Positions 41,444 to 50,368 are shown, counted from the stretch's first letter. The stretch is 64,000 nt of DNA from Palsa-504 sp050011155 (GCA_050011155.1 JBEKJP010000086.1:36790-100789), one strand, 5' to 3'. Program-made: numbers and translations. Notes: a model not told the origin generated them from the sequence alone.

Positions 41444-42395
41444 GCCGCGCCTCCGCCTCGTCGTCGCGGAACAGCTCCTCGACCTGGTGCCGCCGCTGCT
41501 CCAGGCGGCACAGCGGCAGCGCGAGCGCCGCCACGCAGTCCCGCACGATGTCGTAGGTCTCGTCGCCGCCGAGCGGCACCAGCAGGGTCCCGGCCGAGCT
41601 GGTGGCGGGGAGGCCGCGGGCGGCCAGCTCGGCCTGCAGCCGGGGCAGGCCCTCCGCGACCTCCACCGCGAGGACCTGGCTGGCCTGGGTGAAGCTGGTG
41701 ATCGAGGCGGCGCGCAGCAGCCGTCCGCCGTCGATCGCGACCAGGTGGTCGCAGATCCGCTCGATCTCGCCGAGCAGGTGGGAGGCGACCACGATGGAGA
41801 TGCCGAACTCCGCGCCGATCCGGCCGATCAGCTCGAGCATGGCGGTGCGTCCGGCGGGGTCGAGCCCGTTGGTCGGCTCGTCGAGAAGCATGAGCTGGGG
41901 GGCGCCGACCAGCGCCTGGGCCAGCTTCACCCGCTGCTTCATGCCGGTCGAGTAGGTGCCGATCAGCCGGTACCGCTCTTCGTGCAGGCCGACGTGCCGC
42001 AGCGACTCGGCGGCACGTTCCTTGGCCACCGTGGGCGGCAGGCCGGAGATCCGGCCCAGGTGGGTGACGAACTCGGTCGCGGTCACGTCGGGCGGCAGGC
42101 AATCGTGCTCGGGCATGTAACCGAGCAGCATCCTGATCGTCTCGCCGCTGGTCGCGCAGTCGTGGCCGAGCACCCGGACCTGTCCGCTGGTCGGCGTGAC
42201 CAGGCCGAGCAGGATCTTTATCAGCGTGGACTTACCCGCGCCGTTGGCGCCGACCAGGCCGGTGACGCCGGGGGCGAACGAGACGGTCAGGCCGCCGAGC
42301 GCGGTCACTTCGCCGGGGTACACCTTGGTCAGCCCGACGGTCTCGATGACGGCGGTCGCCTGAGCGCCGTCCGGGGAGGCCTGTGTGGGTGGCAT
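41436..42395 (-). CDS. ABC transporter ATP-binding protein, first pair
   Basis: A 319-residue ATPase: Walker A TGLVGANGAGKSTLIKIL, signature YSTGMKQRVKLAQAL, Walker B LMLLDEPTNGLDPAG, H-loop VVASHLLGEIERI. First gene of the four-gene exporter operon and divergent from the histidine kinase gene 139 bp away, which suggests control by that two-component system. ATG 42395 chosen over an in-frame ATG at 42431, since conservation begins near AVIETVGLTKVYPG. Confidence 0.92.
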   Translation of the reverse strand: MPPTQASPDGAQATAVIETVGLTKVYPGEVTALGGLTVSFAPGVTGLVGANGAGKSTLIKILLGLVTPTSGQVRVLGHDCATSGETIRMLLGYMPEHDCLPPDVTATEFVTHLGRISGLPPTVAKERAAESLRHVGLHEERYRLIGTYSTGMKQRVKLAQALVGAPQLMLLDEPTNGLDPAGRTAMLELIGRIGAEFGISIVVASHLLGEIERICDHLVAIDGGRLLRAASITSFTQASQVLAVEVAEGLPRLQAELAARGLPATSSAGTLLVPLGGDETYDIVRDCVAALALPLCRLEQRRHQVEELFRDDEAEARHA

Positions 42396-42458
42396 GGTGT
42401 TACCGTGCCAGTGCGGGCCCGGCCGGGGCATCGGCCGCCAGGGTGAAACTCACCTCCC

Positions 42459-42470
42459 CCGCGATCGCGG
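42459..42470. promoter_or_regulatory. 12-bp palindrome in the divergent ABC/kinase region
   Basis: CCGCGATCGCGG is a perfect 12-bp palindrome roughly midway between the first ABC ATPase gene and the histidine kinase gene. It is a possible site for the NarL-type regulator encoded beside it, though short GC palindromes arise often by chance in this DNA. Confidence 0.3.
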
Positions 42471-42534
42471 TTTGCCGTGCGGCTTACGCCTGGAGGATGA
42501 CGCTCGGGCCGGTGCTGGCGGTTACGGTGGATTC

Positions 42535-43866
42535 GTGCGCACCACTCCTGAGCGGCCGCCGCTGGCCATGCGGCTCGGTCCCTGGCACCTGGCCGCGCTC
42601 GACTATGTGGTCGGCGGGGTATTCGGCCTGATCCTGCTGGCCACGATCAGGCACGGCGTCGTCCAGGCCATCGAGAACCCGTACGGCTTCGTACCGTACC
42701 GCCCGCTCTCGCTGACCTGGCCGCTGGTCGTCTTCCTGATCGTCATGGCGGTGGTGGCGGTCGGCCTGCGCCGCCGCCGCCCGGTGTTCATGCTCGGCCT
42801 CCTGCTGGCCGGCTCGGTCGTGGTGACCGTGCTGACCGGCCCCGACGTGGGCGCGCTGTTCTACTTCCTGCCCGTCGCGTACGTGCTCTACCTGGTCGCG
42901 GCGACCTACGAGCACAGGAAAGCCGCCGCGCACGCGCTCATCGCCGTGTTCGCCGCCCTGGCGGCCGATGGGGCGCTGCTGCACACGGCCAACGGCGGCT
43001 TCTTCCCGAGCGGGGCGGTCGTCTTCGCCACGCTGTGCGTGACCGTCGGGTGGGGCACCGGGTACGTCGTGCGCCAGCGGCGCCGGTACGCGGTCCGGCT
43101 GCAGGACGAGGCGGCCAGCAAGGCGGTCGCCGAAGAGCGGCTGCGCATCGCCCGGGAGCTGCACGACGTGGTGGCGCACAGCATGAGCGTCATCGCGGTC
43201 CAGGCGGGTTACGGCCAGTACGTCATCGACACCCAGCCCGACGACGCGCGCACCGCCCTCGGAGCCATTCAGGCCACCAGCCGGGAGGCCCTCGACGAGA
43301 TGCGCCGGATGCTCGGCGCCCTGCGCCAGGCGGACGAGAACGAGGCGGCCCGGCCAGAGGTCCAAGAAGATCGGGACGAACGAGGTGGCTCCGACGCACC
43401 GGCACCGCTGCTTGCGGCGCCGCTGCTCCCGGCGCCGGGCCTGGCCGACCTGGACCGGCTGGTCGCCCGCACCGCGAGCGCCGGCGTCCGGGTGGACGTG
43501 AACCGCCGCGGGATACCCCGGAAGCTACCCGCCAGCATCGACCTGTCGGCCTACCGGATCGTCCAGGAAGCGCTGACTAACGTGGTCAAGCACGCGCGGA
43601 CGAGTTCCTGCCAGGTGCTGATCGGCTATGGCCGCGACGAGCTGGTCCTGGAGGTGACGGATAACGGCGCCGGGCTGCCCGCGATGGCTCTCGCGGGCGA
43701 CGTCGCCCCGGACTACGGTCCTTCTGACGCCATCGGGGGTAGCGGCCACGGGATCATCGGGATGCGCGAGCGGGTCAGCCTGCTCGGCGGGGATTTCGGC
43801 GCCGGCCCGCTGCCCGGCTACGGCTTCGGTGTCAGCGCGCACATCCCGCTGCCCCGGGAAAGGTGA
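42535..43866 (+). CDS. NarL-type sensor histidine kinase (HisKA_3)
   Basis: A 443-residue kinase with about five or six N-terminal membrane helices (VVGGVFGLILLATI; FLIVMAVVAVGL; and others) and no large outside sensor domain, so it may sense a membrane signal or the adjacent exporter. The H-box is IARELHDVVAHSMSVIAVQA; the HATPase has VQEALTNVVKHA (N box) and LEVTDNGAGLP and GHGIIGMRERV (G boxes). GTG 42535 is leaderless (TACGGT 6 nt upstream). Its TGA overlaps the regulator start by one base. Confidence 0.92.
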   Translation: MRTTPERPPLAMRLGPWHLAALDYVVGGVFGLILLATIRHGVVQAIENPYGFVPYRPLSLTWPLVVFLIVMAVVAVGLRRRRPVFMLGLLLAGSVVVTVLTGPDVGALFYFLPVAYVLYLVAATYEHRKAAAHALIAVFAALAADGALLHTANGGFFPSGAVVFATLCVTVGWGTGYVVRQRRRYAVRLQDEAASKAVAEERLRIARELHDVVAHSMSVIAVQAGYGQYVIDTQPDDARTALGAIQATSREALDEMRRMLGALRQADENEAARPEVQEDRDERGGSDAPAPLLAAPLLPAPGLADLDRLVARTASAGVRVDVNRRGIPRKLPASIDLSAYRIVQEALTNVVKHARTSSCQVLIGYGRDELVLEVTDNGAGLPAMALAGDVAPDYGPSDAIGGSGHGIIGMRERVSLLGGDFGAGPLPGYGFGVSAHIPLPRER

Positions 43867-44558
43867 TGACGCCCCTGCGGGTGGTGGTGGCCGACGATCA
43901 GGTGCTGGTCCGGGTGGGCTTCTGCGGCATCATCGCGGCCACGCCGGGTTACGAGGTGGTCGGCGAGGCGGGCAATGGCGCCGAGGCCGTCGAGGTGGCC
44001 AGGCAGGCCAGGCCCGACGTGATCTTGATGGACGTGCGGATGCCGGTGATGGACGGCATCGAGGCGACCAGGCGGATCACCGGGAGCACCGACGTGCGGG
44101 CGCTGATCCTGACGACCTTCGACCTGGACGAGTACGTCTTCGCCGCGCTGCGCGCCGGCGCCAGCGGCTTCCTGCTCAAGGACACGCTGCCCGCGGACCT
44201 GCTCACCGCCATCCGGGTGGTCGCGGGCGGCGACGCGCTGCTCGCGCCCAGCGTCACCCGGCGCCTGATCGGCGAGTTCACCCGGACCTCGCCGACCTCC
44301 GCTCCCCCCTCGGTACCGACCGAGGATCGCCGGGTCCAGGTCCGGGAGCGGCTGCGGCGGCTGCTGACCGAGCGCGAGCTCGAAGTGCTCACGATGGTCG
44401 CCCGCGGGCTGTCCAACGCGGAGATCGCCGAGGGGCTGACGATCAGCCCGGCCACGGCCAAGACCCACGTCGCCCACCTGCTGACCAAGCTGGACGCCAG
44501 GGACCGCATCCAGCTGGTCATCCTCGCCCACCAGTGCGGCCTAGCCGTAGCAGGCTAG
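43866..44558 (+). CDS. NarL/LuxR family response regulator
   Basis: A 230-residue regulator. The receiver has VVVADDQVLVR (acidic pocket), phosphoacceptor Asp in VILMDVRMPVMDG, and Lys in FLLKDTLPADLL; the LuxR helix-turn-helix is LTERELEVLTMVARGLSNAE with ISPATAKTHVAHLLTKL. It is coupled to the upstream kinase by a TGATG overlap (GTG 43863 is an alternative start). Likely target: the divergent double ABC exporter operon. Confidence 0.93.
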   Translation: MTPLRVVVADDQVLVRVGFCGIIAATPGYEVVGEAGNGAEAVEVARQARPDVILMDVRMPVMDGIEATRRITGSTDVRALILTTFDLDEYVFAALRAGASGFLLKDTLPADLLTAIRVVAGGDALLAPSVTRRLIGEFTRTSPTSAPPSVPTEDRRVQVRERLRRLLTERELEVLTMVARGLSNAEIAEGLTISPATAKTHVAHLLTKLDARDRIQLVILAHQCGLAVAG

Positions 44559-44564
44559 CCAGGC

Positions 44565-44960
44565 TCAGTGGGAGAAGTTGCCGCGGTAGTACTCGAAGAC
44601 GAAGCCGATCGCGGCGAACACGGTGAACAGGCAGCCGAGCAGGAAGAGCCACCAGCCGACCGCGAAGCCGAGCGCGGCCACCGCTGCCGCCGCGCCCATC
44701 CACAACGGCCACCAGCTGTGCGGGCTGAAGAACCCGATCTCGCCGGTGCCCTGCTCGACCTCGCCGACGTGATCGTCCTCCGGGCGCTTGGGCAGGCGGC
44801 GGCCGGTGAACAGCACGTAGAAGCCGGTGAGGATGGCCAGGCCGACCGCGAACGCGAGCGCGGCCGTGCCGGTTACCTCCTTCGAGGTGTACCAGTACAC
44901 GACGTCCGCGCCGGCGAAGAAGACGCCGCAGCCGAGGAACAGCCAGCCTTCGACCTTCAT
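44565..44960 (-). CDS. ctaF: Cytochrome c oxidase subunit IV, actinobacterial type
   Basis: A 131-residue membrane protein with four helices (GWLFLGCGVFFAGADVVYWY; ALAFAVGLAILTGFYVLF; then two near the C terminus) and the GFFSPHSWWPLWMG loop typical of actinobacterial CtaF. It is the fourth subunit of the aa3 oxidase. It follows ctaD by 10 bp. Confidence 0.93.
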   Translation of the reverse strand: MKVEGWLFLGCGVFFAGADVVYWYTSKEVTGTAALAFAVGLAILTGFYVLFTGRRLPKRPEDDHVGEVEQGTGEIGFFSPHSWWPLWMGAAAAVAALGFAVGWWLFLLGCLFTVFAAIGFVFEYYRGNFSH

Positions 44961-44970
44961 CTGGGAACCT

Positions 44971-46704
44971 CTACTCTCGCGTCTCGATGGCCGCGGCCGG
45001 CATCGTCTGTTCGAGGCCGTACGACTCCCGGCCCCACTTGATGTGCGGGTAGTGCGCCTCGAAGGCGGGCCGCTCGGACCGGATCCGCGGGATCCGGTAG
45101 AAGTTGTGCCGCGGCGGTGGGCAGGAGGTCGCCCACTCCAGCGAGCTAGCGTAACCCCACGGGTCTTCCTCGGTTACCTTCACCCCGTGCCGCCAGGTGA
45201 TGTACACGTTCCAGAAGAACATGAGCACGGACAGCGCGAGCAGCCAGGACCCGACGGTGGAGATGATGTTGAGGGTGGTCACGTTGCCGGGCAGGTCGGG
45301 GTAGTTGGCGGTACGCCGGACCTGGCCCTCGACCCCGGTCCAGTGCTGGACCAGGAACGTCATGTTGAAGCCGATGAACATGACCCAGAACTGGACCTTG
45401 CCGAGCCGGCTGTTGAGCATCTTGCCGGTCATCTTCGGCCACCAGAAGTAGAAGCCGGCGAACATCTCGAACAGCACCGTGCCGGCCAGCACGTAGTGGA
45501 AGTGTGCCACCACGAAGTAAGAGTCCGACACCGCGAAGTCGAGCGGCGGCGAGGCCAGGATGATGCCGGTGACGCCGCCGAAGACGAACGTGATCAGGAA
45601 GCCGACCGTGTACAGCATGGGCGGCTCGAACGTGAGCTGCCCCTTCCACATGGTGCCGATCCAGTTGAAGTACTTCACCCCGGTGGGCACCGCGATCAGG
45701 AACGTCATGAACGAGAAGAACGGCAGCAGCACCGCGCCGGTGGTGAACATGTGGTGCGCCCACACGGTCATGGACAAGCCGGCGATGGCGATGGTGGCGG
45801 CGATCAGCGTCTTGTAGCCGAACAGCGGCTTGCGGCTGAACACCGGGATGATCTCGGTCGCGATGCCGAAGAAGGGCAACGCGAGGATATAAACCTCGGG
45901 ATGGCCGAAGAACCAGAACAGGTTCTGCCACATGATCGCGCCGCCGCTGGAGGCGTCGAAGACGTGCGCGCCGAGGCGCCGGTCGATCTCCAGCACGAGC
46001 AGCGCGGCGGCCAGCACCGGGAAGGCCATCAGCACCAGCATCGAGGTGAGCAGCGCGTTCCAGGTGAACATCGGCATCCGGAACATCGTCATGCCCGGCG
46101 CGCGCATGCAGAAGATGGTGGTGACGAAGTTGACCCCGCCCAGGATGGTACCCAGGCCGGACAGCACCAGGCCCATGATCCACATGTCGGCGCCGATGCC
46201 GGGCGAGTAGATCGCGCTGGTCAGCGGCGAGTAGGCGTACCAGCCGAACGACGCCGAGCCGCCCGGGGCCAGGAAGCTGGCCAGCAGGATCAGGCCGCCG
46301 AAGGTGAACATGTAGTAGCTCAGCAGGTTGAGCCGCGGGAACGCCACGTCGGGCGCGCCGATCTGCAGCGGCACCAGCTCGTTCGCGAACCCGACGAACA
46401 GCGGGGTGGCGAACAGCAGCAGCATGAGCGTGCCGTGCATGGTGAACAGCTCGTTGTACTGCTGGTCGGACACCACGTGCTGGTTCGGCCCGAGGAGCTG
46501 GATCCGGATGAGGAGCGCCATCACCCCGGCGACAAGGAAGAAGAAGAACGAGGTGATCAGGTACAGGTGGCCGATGATCTTGTGGTCGGTGGAGGACAGC
46601 CAGTACGCGAGGACGTTGCCCTTGCGCTCGGTCCGAGGGGTGACGTAGGCGGTGACCGGGCCCGCAGGCTCAATGGGGTGCGCCGGATGTTCGATCGTGC
46701 TCAC
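44971..46704 (-). CDS. ctaD: Cytochrome c oxidase subunit I
   Basis: Catalytic subunit of the aa3 oxidase, 577 residues, 12 helices. Heme a ligand in ELFTMHGTLMLLLF; the His-Tyr pair of the CuB site in FWFFGHPEVYILAL; CuB His pair in VWAHHMFTTG; heme a3/a ligands in VVAHFHYVLAGT. KMTGKM and K-channel residues are also present. GTG 46704 overlaps the ctaC stop (GTGA), so the genes are coupled. It reduces O2 with electrons from QcrC through CtaC. Confidence 0.96.
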   Translation of the reverse strand: MSTIEHPAHPIEPAGPVTAYVTPRTERKGNVLAYWLSSTDHKIIGHLYLITSFFFFLVAGVMALLIRIQLLGPNQHVVSDQQYNELFTMHGTLMLLLFATPLFVGFANELVPLQIGAPDVAFPRLNLLSYYMFTFGGLILLASFLAPGGSASFGWYAYSPLTSAIYSPGIGADMWIMGLVLSGLGTILGGVNFVTTIFCMRAPGMTMFRMPMFTWNALLTSMLVLMAFPVLAAALLVLEIDRRLGAHVFDASSGGAIMWQNLFWFFGHPEVYILALPFFGIATEIIPVFSRKPLFGYKTLIAATIAIAGLSMTVWAHHMFTTGAVLLPFFSFMTFLIAVPTGVKYFNWIGTMWKGQLTFEPPMLYTVGFLITFVFGGVTGIILASPPLDFAVSDSYFVVAHFHYVLAGTVLFEMFAGFYFWWPKMTGKMLNSRLGKVQFWVMFIGFNMTFLVQHWTGVEGQVRRTANYPDLPGNVTTLNIISTVGSWLLALSVLMFFWNVYITWRHGVKVTEEDPWGYASSLEWATSCPPPRHNFYRIPRIRSERPAFEAHYPHIKWGRESYGLEQTMPAAAIETRE

Positions 46705-47519
46705 TGGGTGCTCCCGGATGAACTTTGCGCCGCCTGCTGGGAGGACATGTACGTCTGGAACTGCTGCGGAGACACGACCTTCAGCGTGAACAGCATCTTG
46801 GAGTGGTAAAGGCCGCACAGCTCGCTGCAGTGCCCGATGAAGGTCCCCGTCTGCGTCGCGGTGATCGTGAAGTGGTTCGGGTGGCCCGGGACGACGTCGC
46901 GCTTGAACAGGAACTCGGGCACCCAGAACGCGTGGATGACGTCTTCGGAGGTCAGGTTGAACTGGACCGTCTCCCCCTTGGGGATCTCCAGGACCGGCAG
47001 TGCCCCGTAGCCGTACATGTTCCCGGTGTTGGTCACGTGGTACTGCGGGTAGTTGAACTGCCAGCTCCACTGGAACCCGAGGACGTTCACCGTGACGGCC
47101 GGCTTGGCCGGCAGGCTGTCGATGTTGTTCTCGTCCTTCGCGGTGAAGTAGAACAGCACCGCGATCAGCACGAACGGCACCGCCGTGTACATGATCTCGA
47201 TCGGCATGTTGTAACGCGCCTGCATCGGAAGCTTGTCGCCGCGCTTGCGGTGGAAGACCACCGCCCACAGGACCAGGCCCCAGATCAGCAAGCACACCGC
47301 GATGGCCGCGATCCAGGACCCCTGCCAGAGCGTCAGGACGGTGTTGCCCTGCTTGGTGATCGGGGGCGGGAACCCGAGCCGGGTGAACGTGTCGTTCGTG
47401 CACCCGGTAAGGCCGAGGACTGTGAGAGTAAGCGCGGCCGTCAGCCCGGCCGCGCGCTTGGCGCGGGCCCGGACCGGACGGGGCTTTCTAGAGCCCTGTT
47501 CGGCGTGGTCGGTAGTCAA
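46701..47519 (-). CDS. ctaC: Cytochrome c oxidase subunit II, lipoprotein
   Basis: A 272-residue subunit with a lipoprotein signal (LTVLGLTGC lipobox), two membrane helices and an outside cupredoxin domain. The CuA ligands are in DVIHAFWVPEF and HCSELCGLYHSKM. It receives electrons from the diheme QcrC. The start is read as TTG 47519, with AGGAAGG 7 nt upstream. First gene of ctaC-ctaD-ctaF. Confidence 0.94.
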   Translation of the reverse strand: MTTDHAEQGSRKPRPVRARAKRAAGLTAALTLTVLGLTGCTNDTFTRLGFPPPITKQGNTVLTLWQGSWIAAIAVCLLIWGLVLWAVVFHRKRGDKLPMQARYNMPIEIMYTAVPFVLIAVLFYFTAKDENNIDSLPAKPAVTVNVLGFQWSWQFNYPQYHVTNTGNMYGYGALPVLEIPKGETVQFNLTSEDVIHAFWVPEFLFKRDVVPGHPNHFTITATQTGTFIGHCSELCGLYHSKMLFTLKVVSPQQFQTYMSSQQAAQSSSGSTQ

Positions 47520-47695
47520 GGCGAGGGCCTTCCTCGGTTCTGCTACAACGTGTCGTGCAAACAGTATCGCGCTCCGGCCGCGAGGCAGCTAGGACCCCGC
47601 ATGTTTGGGTCATCTTCGCGTGGCGCGCGCGTACCGTCCGCCGCTGCGGGCATGATGGAGGGCGTGAGGGTGCGTGCGCGAGCTGGAGAAACCGC

Positions 47696-48529
47696 GTGAC
47701 GGGGCGCCGGGCTCGGCTGTTCGGGCGCGCGCCGGCCGGCGGCCGCACGGACCGGCCGGCCGCTGAGACCGCACCCGTTCGGTCGATGGAGGCCGAACGG
47801 TCCGCGGTTTCCGTTCCTCCTCCGACGGCAGCCCTGGTCATCGACGCCCTCGGCCGCAAGTGCCCGATTCCCATCATCATGCTCGCCGAGCAGATCAGGG
47901 ACGTGCCGCTGGGCGCGGTGATCGCGGTGCTGGCCGACGACCCGGCGGCCTACACCGACATACCGTCCTGGTGCACGATGAAGGCCCACGAGTTCGTCGC
48001 CCACGCCGAGCTGCCGCAGGGCGGCTGGGCCCTGTACATCCGCCGCCAGCTGTTATCGCCGGGCCGGCCGTCAGGTCGGCTTGAACCGGCTTGTGAACCT
48101 CGGGTCGTCCTCCCACCAGGGCTTTTCCGGCTGGCCGCTCGCTGGTTCCGCCGTGGTCGCCGCCGTGGTCGCGAGTTCCGCGTCCCTGGCGTCCAGGTCG
48201 GCGTCGACCCTGGCCGCGTCGGACTCGTCCTCGCGCATCAGCTGGATCAGCTGCGCGGCCAGGAACGGCAGGCCGACGAGGTCGCCGAGGATCCACAGCG
48301 CCCCGCCGCCGACGATCTGGTCCGACTGGAGGCTGAGGCCCCAGGGCCGGGCCAGCGCGTGGTACCAGCCGGCGCCGATGAGGTTCTGGTCGGCGATGAC
48401 CGCGAGCCCGAAGAAGGCGTCGCCGATGACCTCGCCGCCGGTGATCCACATCGAGACCGCGTAGGAGTACTCCTTCGGTACCGGGTCGACCCGCAGCAGC
48501 GTCCAGAAGAACGCGAACCCCGGCGCTAG
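47696..48529 (+). CDS. TusA/SirA-like sulfur carrier domain protein with antisense-overlapping tail
   Basis: Residues about 45-120 form a TusA-like domain: LVIDALGRKCPIPIIMLAEQ carries the persulfide Cys in the CPxP motif, followed by IAVLADDPAAYTDIPSWC. The domain normally ends near YIRRQ (about base 48055), but no stop occurs in frame until 48529, so about 155 further residues read antisense to ctaG. They are probably a product of stop loss. GTG 47696 has GGAG 7 nt upstream; ATG 47786 is nearer the domain. A role in sulfur transfer for tRNA or metal centres is inferred only from the family. Confidence 0.65.
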   Translation: MTGRRARLFGRAPAGGRTDRPAAETAPVRSMEAERSAVSVPPPTAALVIDALGRKCPIPIIMLAEQIRDVPLGAVIAVLADDPAAYTDIPSWCTMKAHEFVAHAELPQGGWALYIRRQLLSPGRPSGRLEPACEPRVVLPPGLFRLAARWFRRGRRRGREFRVPGVQVGVDPGRVGLVLAHQLDQLRGQERQADEVAEDPQRPAADDLVRLEAEAPGPGQRVVPAGADEVLVGDDREPEEGVADDLAAGDPHRDRVGVLLRYRVDPQQRPEEREPRR

Positions 48530-49066
48530 CAGCGCCAGGTACGTCAGTTCCCTGACCGCCGTGCTGTGGAACACCGCCGTGTACCACGACGTGAAGTACA
48601 TGGCGAAGGGCACGGCCACCAGGGCCAGCGTGGTGATCGCGGGGAAGGTGAGGATCCGGGCCGGACGCGAGCGGATGGCCGCCTCCAGGCGCGCGCCTGC
48701 CCGGGGGAACACCGCGATGAACAAGCTGATCGGGCGCCCGAGCGTCAGGAACAGCGGCACCACCAGGACGAGCAGCACCGTCTGGATGGCGCGGGCGAAG
48801 AACAGCACCGACTGGTAGGCGCCGATAAAGGACATCGTGGCGATGATCAGGGCGCCCAGGCCGATGCCGAGGAACCAGATCCGCCGCGCCACCGGCCAGT
48901 CTCCGCACTTGCGCACCCCGGCGAGGTAGCCGCCGCCGAGGAGCAGCACCAGCACCAGCATCGGCGGGTCGAGCGTCCACTCGGTGAACGCCCGCGCCAC
49001 CGTCAGCGCCGGCGGCCCCTGATACACGGCCGCCAGCGAATGGCTCAGGCCCGCCGCCGTTTGCAT
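48071..49066 (-). CDS. ctaG: CtaG-like cytochrome c oxidase assembly protein (caa3_CtaG)
   Basis: A 331-residue protein with about seven to nine helices; conserved segments include PMLVLVLLLGGGYLAGVR, IWFLGIGLGALIIATMSFIG and YSVSMW-like MWITGGEVIGDAF. The family helps deliver copper to the oxidase in Bacillus; some actinobacterial members are linked to copper uptake. The C terminus is an acidic soluble tail. ATG 49066 is leaderless, with TAGCGT 7 nt upstream. The 3' 459 bases are overlapped by the convergent TusA-like frame. Confidence 0.87.
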   Translation of the reverse strand: MQTAAGLSHSLAAVYQGPPALTVARAFTEWTLDPPMLVLVLLLGGGYLAGVRKCGDWPVARRIWFLGIGLGALIIATMSFIGAYQSVLFFARAIQTVLLVLVVPLFLTLGRPISLFIAVFPRAGARLEAAIRSRPARILTFPAITTLALVAVPFAMYFTSWYTAVFHSTAVRELTYLALLAPGFAFFWTLLRVDPVPKEYSYAVSMWITGGEVIGDAFFGLAVIADQNLIGAGWYHALARPWGLSLQSDQIVGGGALWILGDLVGLPFLAAQLIQLMREDESDAARVDADLDARDAELATTAATTAEPASGQPEKPWWEDDPRFTSRFKPT

Positions 49067-49086
49067 GCCAGCCACGCTACCGCCGC

Positions 49087-49115
49087 CCCGCCCCCGCCGG
49101 GCCGACGGGGGCGGG
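49087..49115 (-). terminator. Hairpin after the DUF4232 gene
   Basis: CCCGCCCCCG-N9-CGGGGGCGGG, a 10-bp perfect stem, lies between the DUF4232 stop and the ctaG start region, both on the minus strand. It lacks a T-tract but is well placed to separate the two transcripts. Confidence 0.55.
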
Positions 49116-49121
49116 AAGGGA

Positions 49122-49745
49122 TTACTGGGTGGCGCCGGAGCCGGAGCGGATGGGGGCGATGTAGAGGGTCTGGACGGACTGGCCGCAGCCGTAGGAGGTG
49201 TCGGGCAGGTAGACGGCGGTGAACTGGTCCGGCGGGAAGACCTTCAGCGCCGCCGCCTTGGTGGGCTGGCAGGTCGGGCTCGGGAAGTTCAGCGCGTCCA
49301 CGATCTGCACCACGGCGTTGGCGGTCGCGCCGGGGGCCAGCGTGACGGTGGTTACCGGGGTGGTGGTGCTGCGCTTGGCGGCCAGGCCGAGCTGCTGGTA
49401 CGGCGGCCCGGTGACCAGGGAGACGCCGGGGTAGCCGGTGAGCGTGCACGGGCTGCCCGAGGTGTTGGTGAAGTCGATGGTCTGGTACACGCCGCCGGCG
49501 TAGCCGTCGGAGGGGCCCAGCTTGACCTGCAGCGCGCTGGTCGCGCAGGCCGTCGAACCCGCTGCCGAGGAGGAAGATGGCGCCACCACGGCCGGGGTAT
49601 TGCTGCTAGCGGCCGGGGCGCTCGGGCTGGCCGCGGGCGGCTGGCTGCTGCCCGACGACGCGCAGCCGGTCAGTGCCGCGACGCAGATCAGCGCGCCGGC
49701 CGCGAGGGCGGGTCGGCCGAAGACGGGTCTGCCGAAGAGATGCAT
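49122..49745 (-). CDS. DUF4232 lipoprotein
   Basis: A 207-residue exported lipoprotein: signal LAAGALICVAALTGC with lipobox, a Ser/Ala/Pro-rich linker, then the DUF4232 Ig-like domain (DFTNTSGSPCTLTGYPGVSL). Four Cys could form two disulfides (CATSA, CTLTG, CQPTK, YGCGQ). Function of the family unknown. It follows the secreted-protein gene by 4 bp, so the two are co-transcribed. Confidence 0.87.
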   Translation of the reverse strand: MHLFGRPVFGRPALAAGALICVAALTGCASSGSSQPPAASPSAPAASSNTPAVVAPSSSSAAGSTACATSALQVKLGPSDGYAGGVYQTIDFTNTSGSPCTLTGYPGVSLVTGPPYQQLGLAAKRSTTTPVTTVTLAPGATANAVVQIVDALNFPSPTCQPTKAAALKVFPPDQFTAVYLPDTSYGCGQSVQTLYIAPIRSGSGATQ

Positions 49746-49749
49746 GGCT

Positions 49750-50277
49750 TCAGGCTCCCGTGGAAGAAGAGGTCAGCAGCGGGAAGGTCTGGGTCACCGG
49801 GGCGTACACCCACTTGTGATGCACAGAATCGTAATAGCCCGGGCGCGAGCCGGTGAGGATAAGCGTCAGCTTCGTGTAGGCGTGCTCCCCCGGGCCGACC
49901 GCCTTGCTGCCCCACAAGACGACCAGGGCGGGATAGTTGTGGAAGTGCCCGGCCGCGCAATAAGGCGTGCAGTCGTTCTGCACCAGCGTGCCCTCGGCGC
50001 TGGCCAGGCCGGGAGCCCAGGTGGTCCAGGTCAGCTTCTCCAGAACGGAGTTGGCGTCAGCACAGGCGAGAACGAAGTCCTTCGGCCGCACCAGGGCGTG
50101 CTGGCCGGGGCAGTCGAAAAGCACCATCCGCCCGGCCGAATACTGGGCCGGGGCGGCCGGGTGCGCGGGGGCGGCTTGCGCCGTCCCGCTCAGGGTCAAT
50201 CCGGTGATAGTAAGCCCAGCTCCAGTCAAGGTGAGCACAGTCAAGGTGAGCAAAGCGATGAACCAAGCGCGTTTCAC
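49750..50277 (-). CDS. Secreted protein of unknown function
   Basis: A 175-residue protein with a clear signal peptide (AWFIALLTLTVLTLTGAGLT, cut near AQA). The mature part has four Cys (LFDCPGQ, VLACADA, NDCTPYCAAG) and no recognisable enzyme motif; YYDSVHHKWVYAPVTQTFPL near the end is distinctive. AGGAGG lies 4 nt before GTG 50277. Upstream partner of the DUF4232 lipoprotein, so both may act at the cell surface. Confidence 0.75.
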   Translation of the reverse strand: MKRAWFIALLTLTVLTLTGAGLTITGLTLSGTAQAAPAHPAAPAQYSAGRMVLFDCPGQHALVRPKDFVLACADANSVLEKLTWTTWAPGLASAEGTLVQNDCTPYCAAGHFHNYPALVVLWGSKAVGPGEHAYTKLTLILTGSRPGYYDSVHHKWVYAPVTQTFPLLTSSSTGA

Positions 50278-50368
50278 GACGCCTCCTCAGGAAGGAAAAT
50301 TCTTTACAACCTGAAGACGCCGCAAGCGGGCATTGGGTTGGACCCGGAGAGGCCGGGAATCGCGAGCG

